Source of the DNA: JAGQTE01 sp964648005
GTDB taxonomy: Bacteria; Actinomycetota; Acidimicrobiia; Acidimicrobiales; Acidimicrobilacustridaceae
Direction of reading: 5' to 3'
Length of the DNA stretch: 6,977 bases
NCBI GenBank assembly: GCA_964648005.1
Contig: CAZYKR010000235.1
Span: 1 to 6,977, forward strand
The translations under genes and the position numbers were made by a program. Shown piece by piece: positions 1 to 6,887 of the stretch. The stretch's first letter is position 1. Each line of letters starts with the position of its first letter. The notes under the pieces were generated by a model. It was not told the DNA's origin and did not search any database. It was given only the letters and a program-made list of their open reading frames with translations.

Positions 1-1035
1 GGTCGCCAGGTAGTCGTAGTAGTAGATGCCCAGCCCCAGGGCCACCGCCAGGCCGGCGAGGATCCAGAACCGGATGATGACAGTCGTCTCGGGCCAGCCC
101 TTGAGCTCGAAGTGGTGGTGGATGGGCGCCATCCGGAACACCCGCCGGCCGCCGAAGCCCCGGAAGGCCACCACCTGCACGATGACCGAGACCGTCTCGA
201 CCACGAACAGGCCGCCGATGATCACGAGCAGCAACTGGGTGTTGAGCGCCAACGCCAGGCAGGCGAGGGCGGCGCCGATGGCGAGCGACCCGGTGTCACC
301 CATGAAGATCTTGGCGGGCGCGGCGTTCCACCACAGGAACCCGACGCACCCGCCCAGCATGGCCACCGAGACGACGGCGAGGTCGAGGGCGTGCGGCGTG
401 GCGTAGATCTCCGGATGGCGCAGGCTCCAGAAGCCGATGATCGTGAAGGCGCCGAAGGCGAAGATCGCCGAGCCGCCCGCCAGGCCGTCCATGCCGTCGG
501 TGAGGTTCACGCCGTTGGTGGCCGCCAGGATCAGCAGCACGGCGAACACGCACCAGCCGATGCGCCCGAGGTCCCAGCCCGGCAGGTCGTAGCGGGTGAA
601 GGACAACGTGGTGTGCTGCTCGGTCAACACGATCATCGCAACGGCCCAGCCGATGGCCACGCTCAACAGCCCGACGATCTTCATGCGCTTGTTCAGGCCC
701 AGGTTGCGCTCGCGCGTCACCTTGATCCAGTCGTCGAGGAAACCGACGACGCCGGCGGCGACGATGGCGCCCATCGTGATCAGCCCGCTGTAAGTGAACA
801 CGCCCGGCCGCTCGGTCAACTTCAGCACGAGGTCGGAGATGACATAGGCCATCGCCGCCGAGGCGACGATGGCGATCCCGCCCATCGTCGGCGTCCCCGC
901 CTTGGCCTGGTGTGCTTCGAGGTCTTCGTGGATCGGCTGCCCCACGCTGCGCCGGTGCAGTGCCGCGATCAGCCAGCGGGTACCGAGCAACGACATGGTC
1001 ATGGCCAGGGCGGCGGCGAGCAGCAGGCGGATCAC
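1..1035 (-). CDS. mraY: MraY, phospho-MurNAc-pentapeptide transferase (lipid I synthesis), 3' end cut by window
   Basis: Integral membrane enzyme that transfers phospho-MurNAc-pentapeptide from its UDP carrier to undecaprenyl phosphate, giving lipid I at the inner face of the membrane. 345 residues are visible and the frame is still open at base 1; family members are about 320-360 residues, so only a few C-terminal residues are likely missing. Seen in sequence: AKAGTPTMGGI near residue 44, the paired catalytic aspartates in GFLDDWIK (D101, D102), NLTDGMDGLAGG at 177-188, the GDTGS aspartate (D247), and the signature RMAPIHHHFELKGWPE with three histidines at 306-308. Many hydrophobic segments fit the family's ten-helix fold. 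The GTG start is chosen because it overlaps the murE stop (GTGA) and has GGAGG six bases upstream. A later ATG at residue 12 would cut the first helix. murE lies directly before it; murF, often found between these two, is absent. Identity is essentially certain. Confidence 0.97.
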   Translation of the reverse strand, partial: MIRLLLAAALAMTMSLLGTRWLIAALHRRSVGQPIHEDLEAHQAKAGTPTMGGIAIVASAAMAYVISDLVLKLTERPGVFTYSGLITMGAIVAAGVVGFLDDWIKVTRERNLGLNKRMKIVGLLSVAIGWAVAMIVLTEQHTTLSFTRYDLPGWDLGRIGWCVFAVLLILAATNGVNLTDGMDGLAGGSAIFAFGAFTIIGFWSLRHPEIYATPHALDLAVVSVAMLGGCVGFLWWNAAPAKIFMGDTGSLAIGAALACLALALNTQLLLVIIGGLFVVETVSVIVQVVAFRGFGGRRVFRMAPIHHHFELKGWPETTVIIRFWILAGLAVALGLGIYYYDYLAT

Positions 1036-2471
1036 GCGGCACCTCCGGCACCGGCCAGGAGCAGCTGGCGGGCCACCTCGCGGTCGTCGAAGGGCTCGAT
1101 GACGTCGCCGATGGTCTGGGTCGTCTCGTGGCCCTTGCCCGCGATGACGACGACGTCGCCCGGCACGGCGGCATCGAGCGCGGCGGCGATCGCCAGGCGA
1201 CGGTCGGGCTCGACCAGCAGGTCCTCGGCCCGTCGGGGAACGGTGTTGTCGAATCCGGAGCGCACGGCGGCGATGATCACCTCGGTCGGTTCCCCCCGCG
1301 AGTTGTCGGCCGTCAGGACTACTCGATCAGCCCCGCGCGCCGCCACCTCCCCCATCGGCCCGCGCTTGGCAGGGTCGCGGTCGCCGCCGCACCCGAACAC
1401 CACGTGGACGCGACCGTCGGTGGCCGCCGACGCCGCTGCCAGGACGTGGTCGAGGGCGTCGGGCGTGTGGGCGAAGTCGACGACGACGGTGAACGGCTGC
1501 CCGGCGTCGACCAGCTCGAAACGTCCGGGGACGACGACCGCACGCCCCAGGCCGGCCGCGATCACGGCCGGGTCGATGCCACAGCGATGGGCCACCTCGG
1601 CGGCGACGAGCGCGTTGGCCACGTTGTGCGCGCCGCCGATGGGCAGGCGCACGGCGTGGCCGCGCCACCGGAACGTCGAGGCCCCGAGGCCCACGGCGAC
1701 GGCCTCGAGGTCGGCGCGGCCGACGGTGACCGCCGGGATCGTGACCTGCGCCGCCAGCCGCGCGCCCCAGGCGTCGTCGACGTCGATGACCGCCTGGGCG
1801 CTGAGCTCGGGCGTGAACAGGCGTGCCTTGGCGGCGAAGTACGCCTCCATCGTCTGGTGGTGGTCGAGGTGGTCCTGGCTCAGGTTGGTGAACGCCGCCA
1901 CGGCGAACCGGCAGCCGTCGACGCGGTGCTGGTCCAGGGCGTGGCTCGACACCTCCATCGCCACGGCGCGCACGCCCGCGCGCCGCTGTTCCGCCAGCCA
2001 CGCCTGCAGCTCCGGTGCCTCCGGGGTGGTCCGCGCGCCCGACAGCGTGCCGAGGACGGCCGCAGGCCACGTCGCCTCGTCGAAGATGTTGCGCAACAGG
2101 TAGGTCGTCGTCGTCTTGCCGTTGGTGCCGGTGATCCCGACCACGGTCAGGTGCTGCGACGGGTGATCGTGCACGAGGTCTGCCACCGGACCCATCGCCC
2201 GCCGCACGTCGGCCACGCGCACCTGCGCCACGTCGAGGTCGAGCGGCCGCTGCACGAGCAGGGCGACGGCGCCGGCGCCCAGGGCGGCGGCCGCCAGGTC
2301 ATGACCGTCGACCGTCCGCCCGACGACGCAGCAGAACAGGTCTCCCGGTTGCACTGTGCGGCTGTCGTGCGCCACACCGCGCACGAACGTGGCGCCGCCT
2401 CCGGCGCCCGTCACCTGTCCATCGACGAGCGCCGCCACCGCGTCGAGCCTGACGCCGTCGTCGCCCACCAT
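1032..2471 (-). CDS. murE: MurE, UDP-MurNAc-tripeptide ligase (probably meso-diaminopimelate-adding)
   Basis: Cytoplasmic ATP-dependent Mur ligase that adds the third residue, in Actinobacteria usually meso-diaminopimelate, to UDP-MurNAc-L-Ala-D-Glu. 479 residues, slightly shorter than the roughly 495 of E. coli. Seen in order: AHDSR at 34-38 (uridine nucleotide-binding region), P-loop GITGTNGKTTTT at 112-123, MEVSSHALDQHRV at 172-184, FTNLSQDHLDHH at 194-205, YFAAKARLF with the lysine expected to be carbamylated (K215), GAHNVANAL at 280-288, VVDFAHTPDAL at 330-340, FGCGGDRDPAKR at 359-370 and GKGHE at 445-449. The substrate signature reads ADNSRGE (DNSR 389-392) where DAP-adding enzymes normally have DNPR; the DAP-contacting arginine is kept. 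The ATG overlaps the ftsI stop by one base (TGATG) and has GAGG only three bases upstream. The second codon is GTG (2468) with better spacing, so the true start may be one codon later. The stop overlaps the mraY start by four bases. Confidence 0.96.
   Translation of the reverse strand: MVGDDGVRLDAVAALVDGQVTGAGGGATFVRGVAHDSRTVQPGDLFCCVVGRTVDGHDLAAAALGAGAVALLVQRPLDLDVAQVRVADVRRAMGPVADLVHDHPSQHLTVVGITGTNGKTTTTYLLRNIFDEATWPAAVLGTLSGARTTPEAPELQAWLAEQRRAGVRAVAMEVSSHALDQHRVDGCRFAVAAFTNLSQDHLDHHQTMEAYFAAKARLFTPELSAQAVIDVDDAWGARLAAQVTIPAVTVGRADLEAVAVGLGASTFRWRGHAVRLPIGGAHNVANALVAAEVAHRCGIDPAVIAAGLGRAVVVPGRFELVDAGQPFTVVVDFAHTPDALDHVLAAASAATDGRVHVVFGCGGDRDPAKRGPMGEVAARGADRVVLTADNSRGEPTEVIIAAVRSGFDNTVPRRAEDLLVEPDRRLAIAAALDAAVPGDVVVIAGKGHETTQTIGDVIEPFDDREVARQLLLAGAGGAA
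1042..1046 (-). promoter_or_regulatory. Ribosome binding site of mraY (GGAGG)
   Basis: GGAGG on the minus strand, six bases before the GTG at 1035, inside the last codons of murE. This is the strongest Shine-Dalgarno match in the window and decides the GTG start of mraY. It allows independent initiation as well as coupling to murE termination. Confidence 0.75.
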
Positions 2472-5107
2472 CAACCTCTGGACGTCGTGGCGGCGGTGGG
2501 CGCGCGTGCCGCACCAGCGGTCGGGGCGCCCGTCGGGGTGCTCGTCGTCGGCGCCGTGCCGGTGCCCGCACCGGAGGCTGGCGGCACTCCGGGCGCCGAG
2601 GTCGGCGTCGAACCGCCGGTCGGCGCCGTCGTTCCCGTCCCCTCGGCCGGCACCGTGTCGGCATCGACCGCCGCCGGTGCTCGGACCTTGCCATCGGCGC
2701 CGACCTGCACACCGGTGCCCGCCACGTTGTGGCGGGCCGCCTCGGCCTGCACCTCGGGCCGAGCGGCCGTGCCGCCGGCCGGTGCGTCCGTCGCCGGCGG
2801 CTGGATGCCCAAGACCTGCAAGGCGTACTGGGTGACCTGGGAGAAGACCGGTGCCGCCACGAGGCCGCCGTAGTAGGCGCCGCCGCTCGGCTCGTCGATG
2901 ATCACGATGACCGTCACCGCCGGCGCCTCGGCCGGGGCGAAGCCGACGAACGCCGCCGTGTACTGCGTCACGCCGTTCTCGTCGGTGTAGGTGCCGTTGG
3001 GCTGGGGCTTGCGGGCGGTGCCCGTCTTGCCCGCCACCGTGTACCCCGGTACGTAGGCGCCGGCCGCGGTGCCCTCGGCGCTGATCACGTTGCGCAGCAT
3101 CAGGTTCATCTGGTCGGCCGTCGTGTCGGACACGACGCGCCGGCCGTCGTTCATCGGTGTCGGGGTGACGGTCCCGTCCGGGCCGACGGTGCTGGCCACC
3201 AAGCGGGGCGGCAGGTAGACGCCGCCGTTGGCGATCACGTTGTAGGCGCCGAGCATCTGCAGCGCGCTGACCGAGACGCCCTGACCGATCGGGATCGTGC
3301 CCATCGACGAGTCCCACCAGTCCGCCGGCTTGGGCAGGTACCCGATGGCCTCGTTGGGGAAGCCCAGCCCGGTCGGTGTGGCGAAGCCGAAGGTCTTGAG
3401 GTACTCGTACAGCCGCTCTTTGCCGAGCATCTGCGCCAACCGGATCGTGCCCGTGTTCGAGCTTCGCTGCAGGATCTCGGCGACCGACCAGCTCACGGTC
3501 CCGTGGAAGTCGTGCTCCTTGATCACGTCGGGACCGAACTGGATGGCGTCGGGCACCGTGACCCGGGTGTCGGGGGTGACGTGTCCGTCCTCGATGGCGC
3601 CGGCGGCGGCGACGACCTTCATCACCGACCCCGGCTCGATCACCGTCGTGAGCGCCTCGTTGTTCGACGACGGCACGACGGTGCCCGAGTCGCGATCGTT
3701 GACCATGTTGGCCATCGCCAGGATCTCACCCGTGTCCGGCTTGGCGACGATCACGGTGCCGGCACGGGCACCGTTGGCGAGCACCGCGTCGCCGAGGATG
3801 CGCTCGACCTCGAACTGGAGGCCGCGATCGAGCGTGAGCCGCACGTCGTGGCCGCGCTGGGCTTCGATCACCTCGTGCTCGCCGACCGGGATGGTGTTGC
3901 CGTCGGGCGTCTGCTCGAACACGACCTTGCCCGGCGTGCCGGTCAGCAGGTCGCCGTACTGCGCCTCGATGCCCGAGATCCCGTTCCCGTCCACATCGGT
4001 GGTGCCGACGATCGAGCGGGCGATGTCGCCAGAGGGGGTGAAGCGCTTGGGCTCCGATAGGAACGCCACGCCCGGCAGCGCCAGCTCCTCGATCTCGGCG
4101 GCGACGTCGTCATCGACATGGCGGGCGATGTAGGCGAACCGGTTGTCGGCCCGCATCGCCGCCTCGATCGGCTCGGCGTCCACGCCGAGCACTCGGGCGA
4201 GCTGCGCCGCTTCGGCCGACGGGTCCTCGATCAGGGCCGGGTCGACGAAGACGGATCGCTGCGGCGCCGAGACCGCCAGCTCCACCCCGTTGCGGTCGGT
4301 GATGGTGCCGCGATCGGCTGCGACGTTCTGCACCCGCATGCGCTGCGCCATCCCGTAGGCCTCGAGCTGGTCGGGCTCGACGAGCTGCAGCCCGGCGAGG
4401 CGCACGGCGATGACGGTGAACAGGACCGCTCCGCAGGCCAGCACGGCGATCAGCCGGCGACGGCTGTCGGCGACCGGAACGCGCTCGGCGGCGCGGCGAG
4501 CCGTGGTGGACTCCGAGCGCGCCGGGTGGGTCACCTCCAAGAAGGCGTCGACGACCAGGTGCACCAGACGTACGGCCAGCCGAACCAGCCCGCGAGCGGT
4601 CGCCACGAGCGCCGCCACCAACGCCGCGCCGATGCCAGCACCGGCCGACGGCGCCGACGCACGAGGCCGGCTCGGCGCGGTCCGCCGAGCGTCGTGCGCT
4701 TCGCCCCCCCTCGATCGGTGCGCACGATCGGGGCGCTCGAGCGTCGCCGTGGCGGCGCCGCGCGTCGAGGAGGATTCGGCCGCGCCACGGCGAGGCGCAG
4801 TCCGACCCGACGCAGTCCGACCCGACGCAGTCCGTGCCGACGTCGACCGAGGCGACGTCGACCGTCCCGAGCCAGTCCGAGCCGAGCCAGTCCGAGCCGA
4901 GACCGTGCGTGACGGCGTCGGCTGCTCGGGCGCCGGCCGCGGTGCGCTCCGACGGGTGGTGCGATGCGGGTCGCGGGCGGCGGTGACGACGGACCGGTCG
5001 GCGCGCATCGCCGACCGCGGCGGATCGATCGGCCACCCGTCCTCACCGCGGTCGGGGCGTGACGCCGTGCGGCTCGAGCGCACACCACGACCGCCGGCGC
5101 GGGTCAC
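2471..5107 (-). CDS. ftsI: FtsI/PbpB, class B penicillin-binding protein (septal transpeptidase) with long N- and C-terminal extensions
   Basis: Bitopic membrane transpeptidase that crosslinks septal peptidoglycan. 878 residues from the GTG at 5107, well above the roughly 600-680 usual for the family. Regions: residues 1-157, basic Ser/Thr/Arg/Ala-rich and probably disordered, with seven SxR(T/S)x repeats at 70-104; 158-192, an amphipathic hydrophobic stretch with several arginines; a membrane helix near 217-240; RGTITDRNGVELA at 266-278 opening the dimerisation domain; then the transpeptidase with SVMK 494-497 (acylated Ser494), SSN 549-551 and KTGTA 694-698; and from about 769 an Ala/Pro/Thr/Gly-rich extracytoplasmic tail. 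All three penicillin-binding motifs are intact. The GTG start overlaps the ftsL-like stop (GTGA) and has GAGG seven bases upstream. An ATG at 5008 would give 845 residues. The frame stays open upstream of the GTG only because it overlaps ftsL and rsmH. The core is certain; the exact N-terminus is less so. Confidence 0.95.
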   Translation of the reverse strand: MTRAGGRGVRSSRTASRPDRGEDGWPIDPPRSAMRADRSVVTAARDPHRTTRRSAPRPAPEQPTPSRTVSARTGSARTGSGRSTSPRSTSARTASGRTASGRTAPRRGAAESSSTRGAATATLERPDRAHRSRGGEAHDARRTAPSRPRASAPSAGAGIGAALVAALVATARGLVRLAVRLVHLVVDAFLEVTHPARSESTTARRAAERVPVADSRRRLIAVLACGAVLFTVIAVRLAGLQLVEPDQLEAYGMAQRMRVQNVAADRGTITDRNGVELAVSAPQRSVFVDPALIEDPSAEAAQLARVLGVDAEPIEAAMRADNRFAYIARHVDDDVAAEIEELALPGVAFLSEPKRFTPSGDIARSIVGTTDVDGNGISGIEAQYGDLLTGTPGKVVFEQTPDGNTIPVGEHEVIEAQRGHDVRLTLDRGLQFEVERILGDAVLANGARAGTVIVAKPDTGEILAMANMVNDRDSGTVVPSSNNEALTTVIEPGSVMKVVAAAGAIEDGHVTPDTRVTVPDAIQFGPDVIKEHDFHGTVSWSVAEILQRSSNTGTIRLAQMLGKERLYEYLKTFGFATPTGLGFPNEAIGYLPKPADWWDSSMGTIPIGQGVSVSALQMLGAYNVIANGGVYLPPRLVASTVGPDGTVTPTPMNDGRRVVSDTTADQMNLMLRNVISAEGTAAGAYVPGYTVAGKTGTARKPQPNGTYTDENGVTQYTAAFVGFAPAEAPAVTVIVIIDEPSGGAYYGGLVAAPVFSQVTQYALQVLGIQPPATDAPAGGTAARPEVQAEAARHNVAGTGVQVGADGKVRAPAAVDADTVPAEGTGTTAPTGGSTPTSAPGVPPASGAGTGTAPTTSTPTGAPTAGAARAPTAATTSRG
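2475..2478 (-). promoter_or_regulatory. Ribosome binding site of murE (GAGG)
   Basis: GAGG on the minus strand inside the last codons of ftsI. It lies three bases from the ATG at 2471 and six from the GTG at 2468. The short spacing to the ATG leaves the start uncertain by one codon, or means that murE depends on coupling to ftsI termination. Confidence 0.5.
4797..4901 (-). repeat. Seven tandem 15-bp repeats inside ftsI (SxR[TS]x pentapeptides)
   Basis: Seven contiguous 15-base units at 4797, 4812, 4827, 4842, 4857, 4872 and 4887. The first two (GCAGTCCGACCCGAC on the plus strand) are identical, as are the last two (CCAGTCCGAGCCGAG); the middle ones differ more. Read in the ftsI frame they encode SARTG, SARTG, SGRST, SPRST, SARTA, SGRTA, SGRTA (residues 70-104). 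The unit length is a multiple of three, so copy number can change without a frameshift. Third codon positions here carry clearly more A/T than the rest of the operon. Confidence 0.9.
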
Positions 5108-5856
5108 GGGCCCGCCTCGACGCCGGCCGGATCCGCCGTGGCGCCGGCGCTGCCGCCGGTTGCGTCGGCGGCCGCGCCGGGCTGCAGGGTGATCGGACGT
5201 CCGTTGGCGTCGTAGCCGGTGATCGGCAGCCCGGTCGTCGGGTCGTAGACCACCACGGGCGCACCCGTGGCCGGATCGGTTCCGACGGCGGGGAGCCCCG
5301 TCACCGGGTCGATGGCGGTGCCGTCGGGCACCTCCTGCACGCTCGTGGACACCAGCGGTTCGCCGGCCGCATCGTCGCCCGACGTCGCCGGGTCGGCGGT
5401 CGTCGTGTCGTCGGCTCCGACCGACACCGGACCCACGCCGTCCCAGCGGGTGGCGGCATCGTCGGCGGCGGTCGGCTCCAGGAACGCCACCTCGGTGGGG
5501 AACACCATGCCCAGGCGCTCTTCGGCCGCCTGGGTGATGCGCGCCGGCGTCTCGGCGTCGGCGACGGCGAGGGCGAGGTCCTGGCGGGTCGACGTCTGGG
5601 CCTCGATGTCGGCGTTCACGCTGTCGAGGCGGTTCTGCGCCTGCACCAGCAGCGCCTGGAACACGACGAGACCGAAGAAGGCCACGAAGACCAGGACCAC
5701 GAGCACCGTCAACGCCCGGCCTGCTGGCGACGGGGCGGCCGGTGCATCCGGGACGACGCGCAGATGTCGCCGCCGCTCGGGCGATCGGTTCGGGGCGGGC
5801 TGGACACCGGGACGGGCGCGCAGCGGCGCAGCAGCGGCAGCGGCCGGCGGCGTCAT
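5104..5856 (-). CDS. ftsL: FtsL/DivIC-like septum-formation membrane protein with long repeat-bearing tail
   Basis: Small bitopic divisome protein; FtsL/DivIC proteins form coiled-coil complexes that recruit and activate the FtsI-FtsW synthase. 250 residues. Seen: a basic, proline/alanine-rich cytoplasmic part (1-48, with ERRRHLRVV), one strong membrane helix (about 49-71), a polar heptad-like coiled coil (about 72-103), then ITQAAEERLGMVFPTEVAFLEP (107-128), which matches the usual end of the FtsL/DivIC domain. Beyond this sits an unusual tail of about 120 residues: an Asp/Thr/Ala-rich linker, four 11-residue repeats (183-226) and a glycine/alanine end. The ATG overlaps the rsmH stop by four bases (ATGA); only a weak GGA lies upstream, so coupling is likely. 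The stop overlaps the ftsI GTG by four bases. Sequence identity to named FtsL is low by nature, so the call rests on topology, the LGM block and position between rsmH and ftsI. Confidence 0.88.
   Translation of the reverse strand: MTPPAAAAAAPLRARPGVQPAPNRSPERRRHLRVVPDAPAAPSPAGRALTVLVVLVFVAFFGLVVFQALLVQAQNRLDSVNADIEAQTSTRQDLALAVADAETPARITQAAEERLGMVFPTEVAFLEPTAADDAATRWDGVGPVSVGADDTTTADPATSGDDAAGEPLVSTSVQEVPDGTAIDPVTGLPAVGTDPATGAPVVVYDPTTGLPITGYDANGRPITLQPGAAADATGGSAGATADPAGVEAGP
5115..5118 (-). promoter_or_regulatory. Ribosome binding site of ftsI (GAGG)
   Basis: GAGG on the minus strand, seven bases before the GTG at 5107 and within the last codons of the ftsL-like gene. It supports the long form of FtsI with its full N-terminal extension over the internal ATG at 5008. 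Confidence 0.6.
5179..5310 (-). repeat. Four 11-residue repeats in the FtsL-like tail (DPxTGxP type)
   Basis: Residues 183-226 of the FtsL-like protein read DPVTGLPAVGT, DPATGAPVVVY, DPTTGLPITGY, DANGRPITLQP: four in-phase 33-base units. Asp at position 1, Gly at 5 (4 in the degenerate last copy, which lacks the TG pair) and Pro at 7 (6 in the last copy) recur. The codons differ between copies, so this is a protein-level repeat kept after an old duplication, not a recent DNA expansion. It would lie outside the membrane. Confidence 0.8.
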
Positions 5857-6800
5857 GCTGCGACGTCCAGACGCTCGGCGGCACGCAGGCGCGCCGAGGC
5901 TGCCCGCCGGTTGTCGGCCACCTCGGCCGTCGTCGGCGTGTGGGCTCCCCGCCAGAGCAACCTCAGCTCCGGCTCGGCGCCGCAGACACACGGCAGCTGG
6001 GGCGGACACGTGCAGCCGCCCCGCTCGCCGACGCGCAGGCGAGCCTTGACGATCCGGTCCTCGCCCGAGTGGTAGGCGAGCACGGCCAGGCGCCCTCCGG
6101 GCGCAAGGGCGTCGATCGCCTGGTCCAACGCGTGGCCCAGCACGACCAACTCGTCGTTGACGGCGATGCGCAGCGCCTGGAACGACCGCTTGGCGGGGTC
6201 ACCGCCCCGGCGGCGACCGGCAGCGGGGATGGCGCCGCGGACGACGTCGGCCAACTGACCGGTCGAGGTGATCGGCCGAGCGGCGACGAGGGCGCGTGCG
6301 ATGCGGTCGGCGAAGCGCTCGTCACCGAAGCGGCGCAGCACGTCCGCCAGCTCGTCGACCTCGAGGCCGTTGACGAGGTCGGCGGCGGTGCGCTCGGCCC
6401 GCCGATCCATGCGCATGTCGAGGGGCCCGTCGGCGCGATAGCTGAAGCCTCGGTCCGCCCGATCCAGCTGTGCTGAGCTCACGCCGAGGTCGAAGAGCAC
6501 GCCTGCCACCTTGTCGATGCCGAGGTCGGAGAGGGTGGCCGAGAGGCGGTCGAAGCGGGTGCGCACGATGCGCACTCGGTCGGCGAAGGGTGCCAGCTGC
6601 TCGGTCGCTGCGGCGATGGCCGCATCGTCGTGGTCGAGCCCGACGAGGTGGAGCGCCGGGTGCGCTGCGAGGAGGCTGCTGGCGTGACCGCCACCCCCGA
6701 GGGTGGCGTCCACGAGCGTCCCGGCATCGATCGGGGCGAACACCTCGCCGATCTCGGCGAGCATCACCGGCGCGTGCCCGAAGCTGGAGTCCTCCGCCAT
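5853..6800 (-). CDS. rsmH: RsmH (MraW), 16S rRNA (cytosine1402-N4)-methyltransferase
   Basis: SAM-dependent enzyme that N4-methylates C1402 in the decoding centre of 16S rRNA. 315 residues from the ATG, normal for the family. Seen: GHAPVML at 8-14, SAM-binding DATLGGGGHASSLL at 31-44, GLDHDDAAI at 54-62, DLGVSSAQLDRADRGFSYR at 104-122, PLDMRMD at 126-132, KRSFQALRIAVNDEL at 204-218, and YHSGEDRIVKARL at 243-255, where most family members have HSLEDR. A CTCPPQLPCVCG segment (263-274) carries two CxC pairs, as is common in high-GC Gram-positive RsmH. Start: a GTG three codons upstream (6809) is also possible; neither has a good ribosome site, and the frame stays open to the window edge without another ATG. 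I prefer the ATG because homologues start close to the H-P-V motif. The stop overlaps the next ATG by four bases. mraZ is not found in the 170 bases upstream. Confidence 0.95.
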   Translation of the reverse strand: MAEDSSFGHAPVMLAEIGEVFAPIDAGTLVDATLGGGGHASSLLAAHPALHLVGLDHDDAAIAAATEQLAPFADRVRIVRTRFDRLSATLSDLGIDKVAGVLFDLGVSSAQLDRADRGFSYRADGPLDMRMDRRAERTAADLVNGLEVDELADVLRRFGDERFADRIARALVAARPITSTGQLADVVRGAIPAAGRRRGGDPAKRSFQALRIAVNDELVVLGHALDQAIDALAPGGRLAVLAYHSGEDRIVKARLRVGERGGCTCPPQLPCVCGAEPELRLLWRGAHTPTTAEVADNRRAASARLRAAERLDVAA

Positions 6801-6809
6801 CTCACGCAC

Positions 6810-6852
6810 CGTGGAGGCGACGGGCTCCGTGCTGTCGTCCCGAGTCGAGACG
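6810..6852. other. Short spacer between leader element and rsmH
   Basis: Bases between the left arm of the inverted repeat and the possible GTG start of rsmH. I see no convincing -10 box, terminator or strong ribosome site. On the minus strand a 32-codon open frame starting at the ATG at 6862 runs through here and ends at 6764 inside rsmH in another frame. I do not call it a gene. Confidence 0.5.
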
Positions 6853-6887
6853 GTTCGCTCATCTGCAGTCCCCCGACCGCCAACGTG

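Noticed and set aside
112..2103. Long plus-strand open frame of 663 codons opposite mraY and murE, and a similar one at 912-2873
   Set aside because: The translation is rich in His, Asp, Arg and Gly with no domain, and it mirrors confident mraY and murE genes. Long antisense frames are expected at this GC content.
2729..4060. Plus-strand open frame of 443 codons opposite ftsI
   Set aside because: Low-complexity composition and full overlap with the confident transpeptidase domain of ftsI.
4110..5036. Minus-strand open frame of 308 codons in another frame of the ftsI N-terminal region
   Set aside because: Ala/Arg/Gly-rich with no recognisable motif. The ftsI frame has overlap and ribosome-site support and continues into the membrane helix.
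5108..5884. Upstream extension of the ftsI frame to 5884, which would give 1137 residues
   Set aside because: It would overlap the whole ftsL-like gene and the end of rsmH; the GTG at 5107 with GAGG and a 4-base overlap is far more likely.
5857..6009. Extension of the ftsL-like frame 51 codons upstream into rsmH
   Set aside because: The extra residues have no FtsL character, and the ATG at 5856 makes the standard ATGA overlap with the rsmH stop.
6764..6862. Short minus-strand frame of 32 codons beginning in the inverted-repeat arm
   Set aside because: Arg/Pro/Ser-rich, overlaps rsmH out of frame, with no evidence of translation beyond a G-rich run upstream. Kept only as part of a finding.
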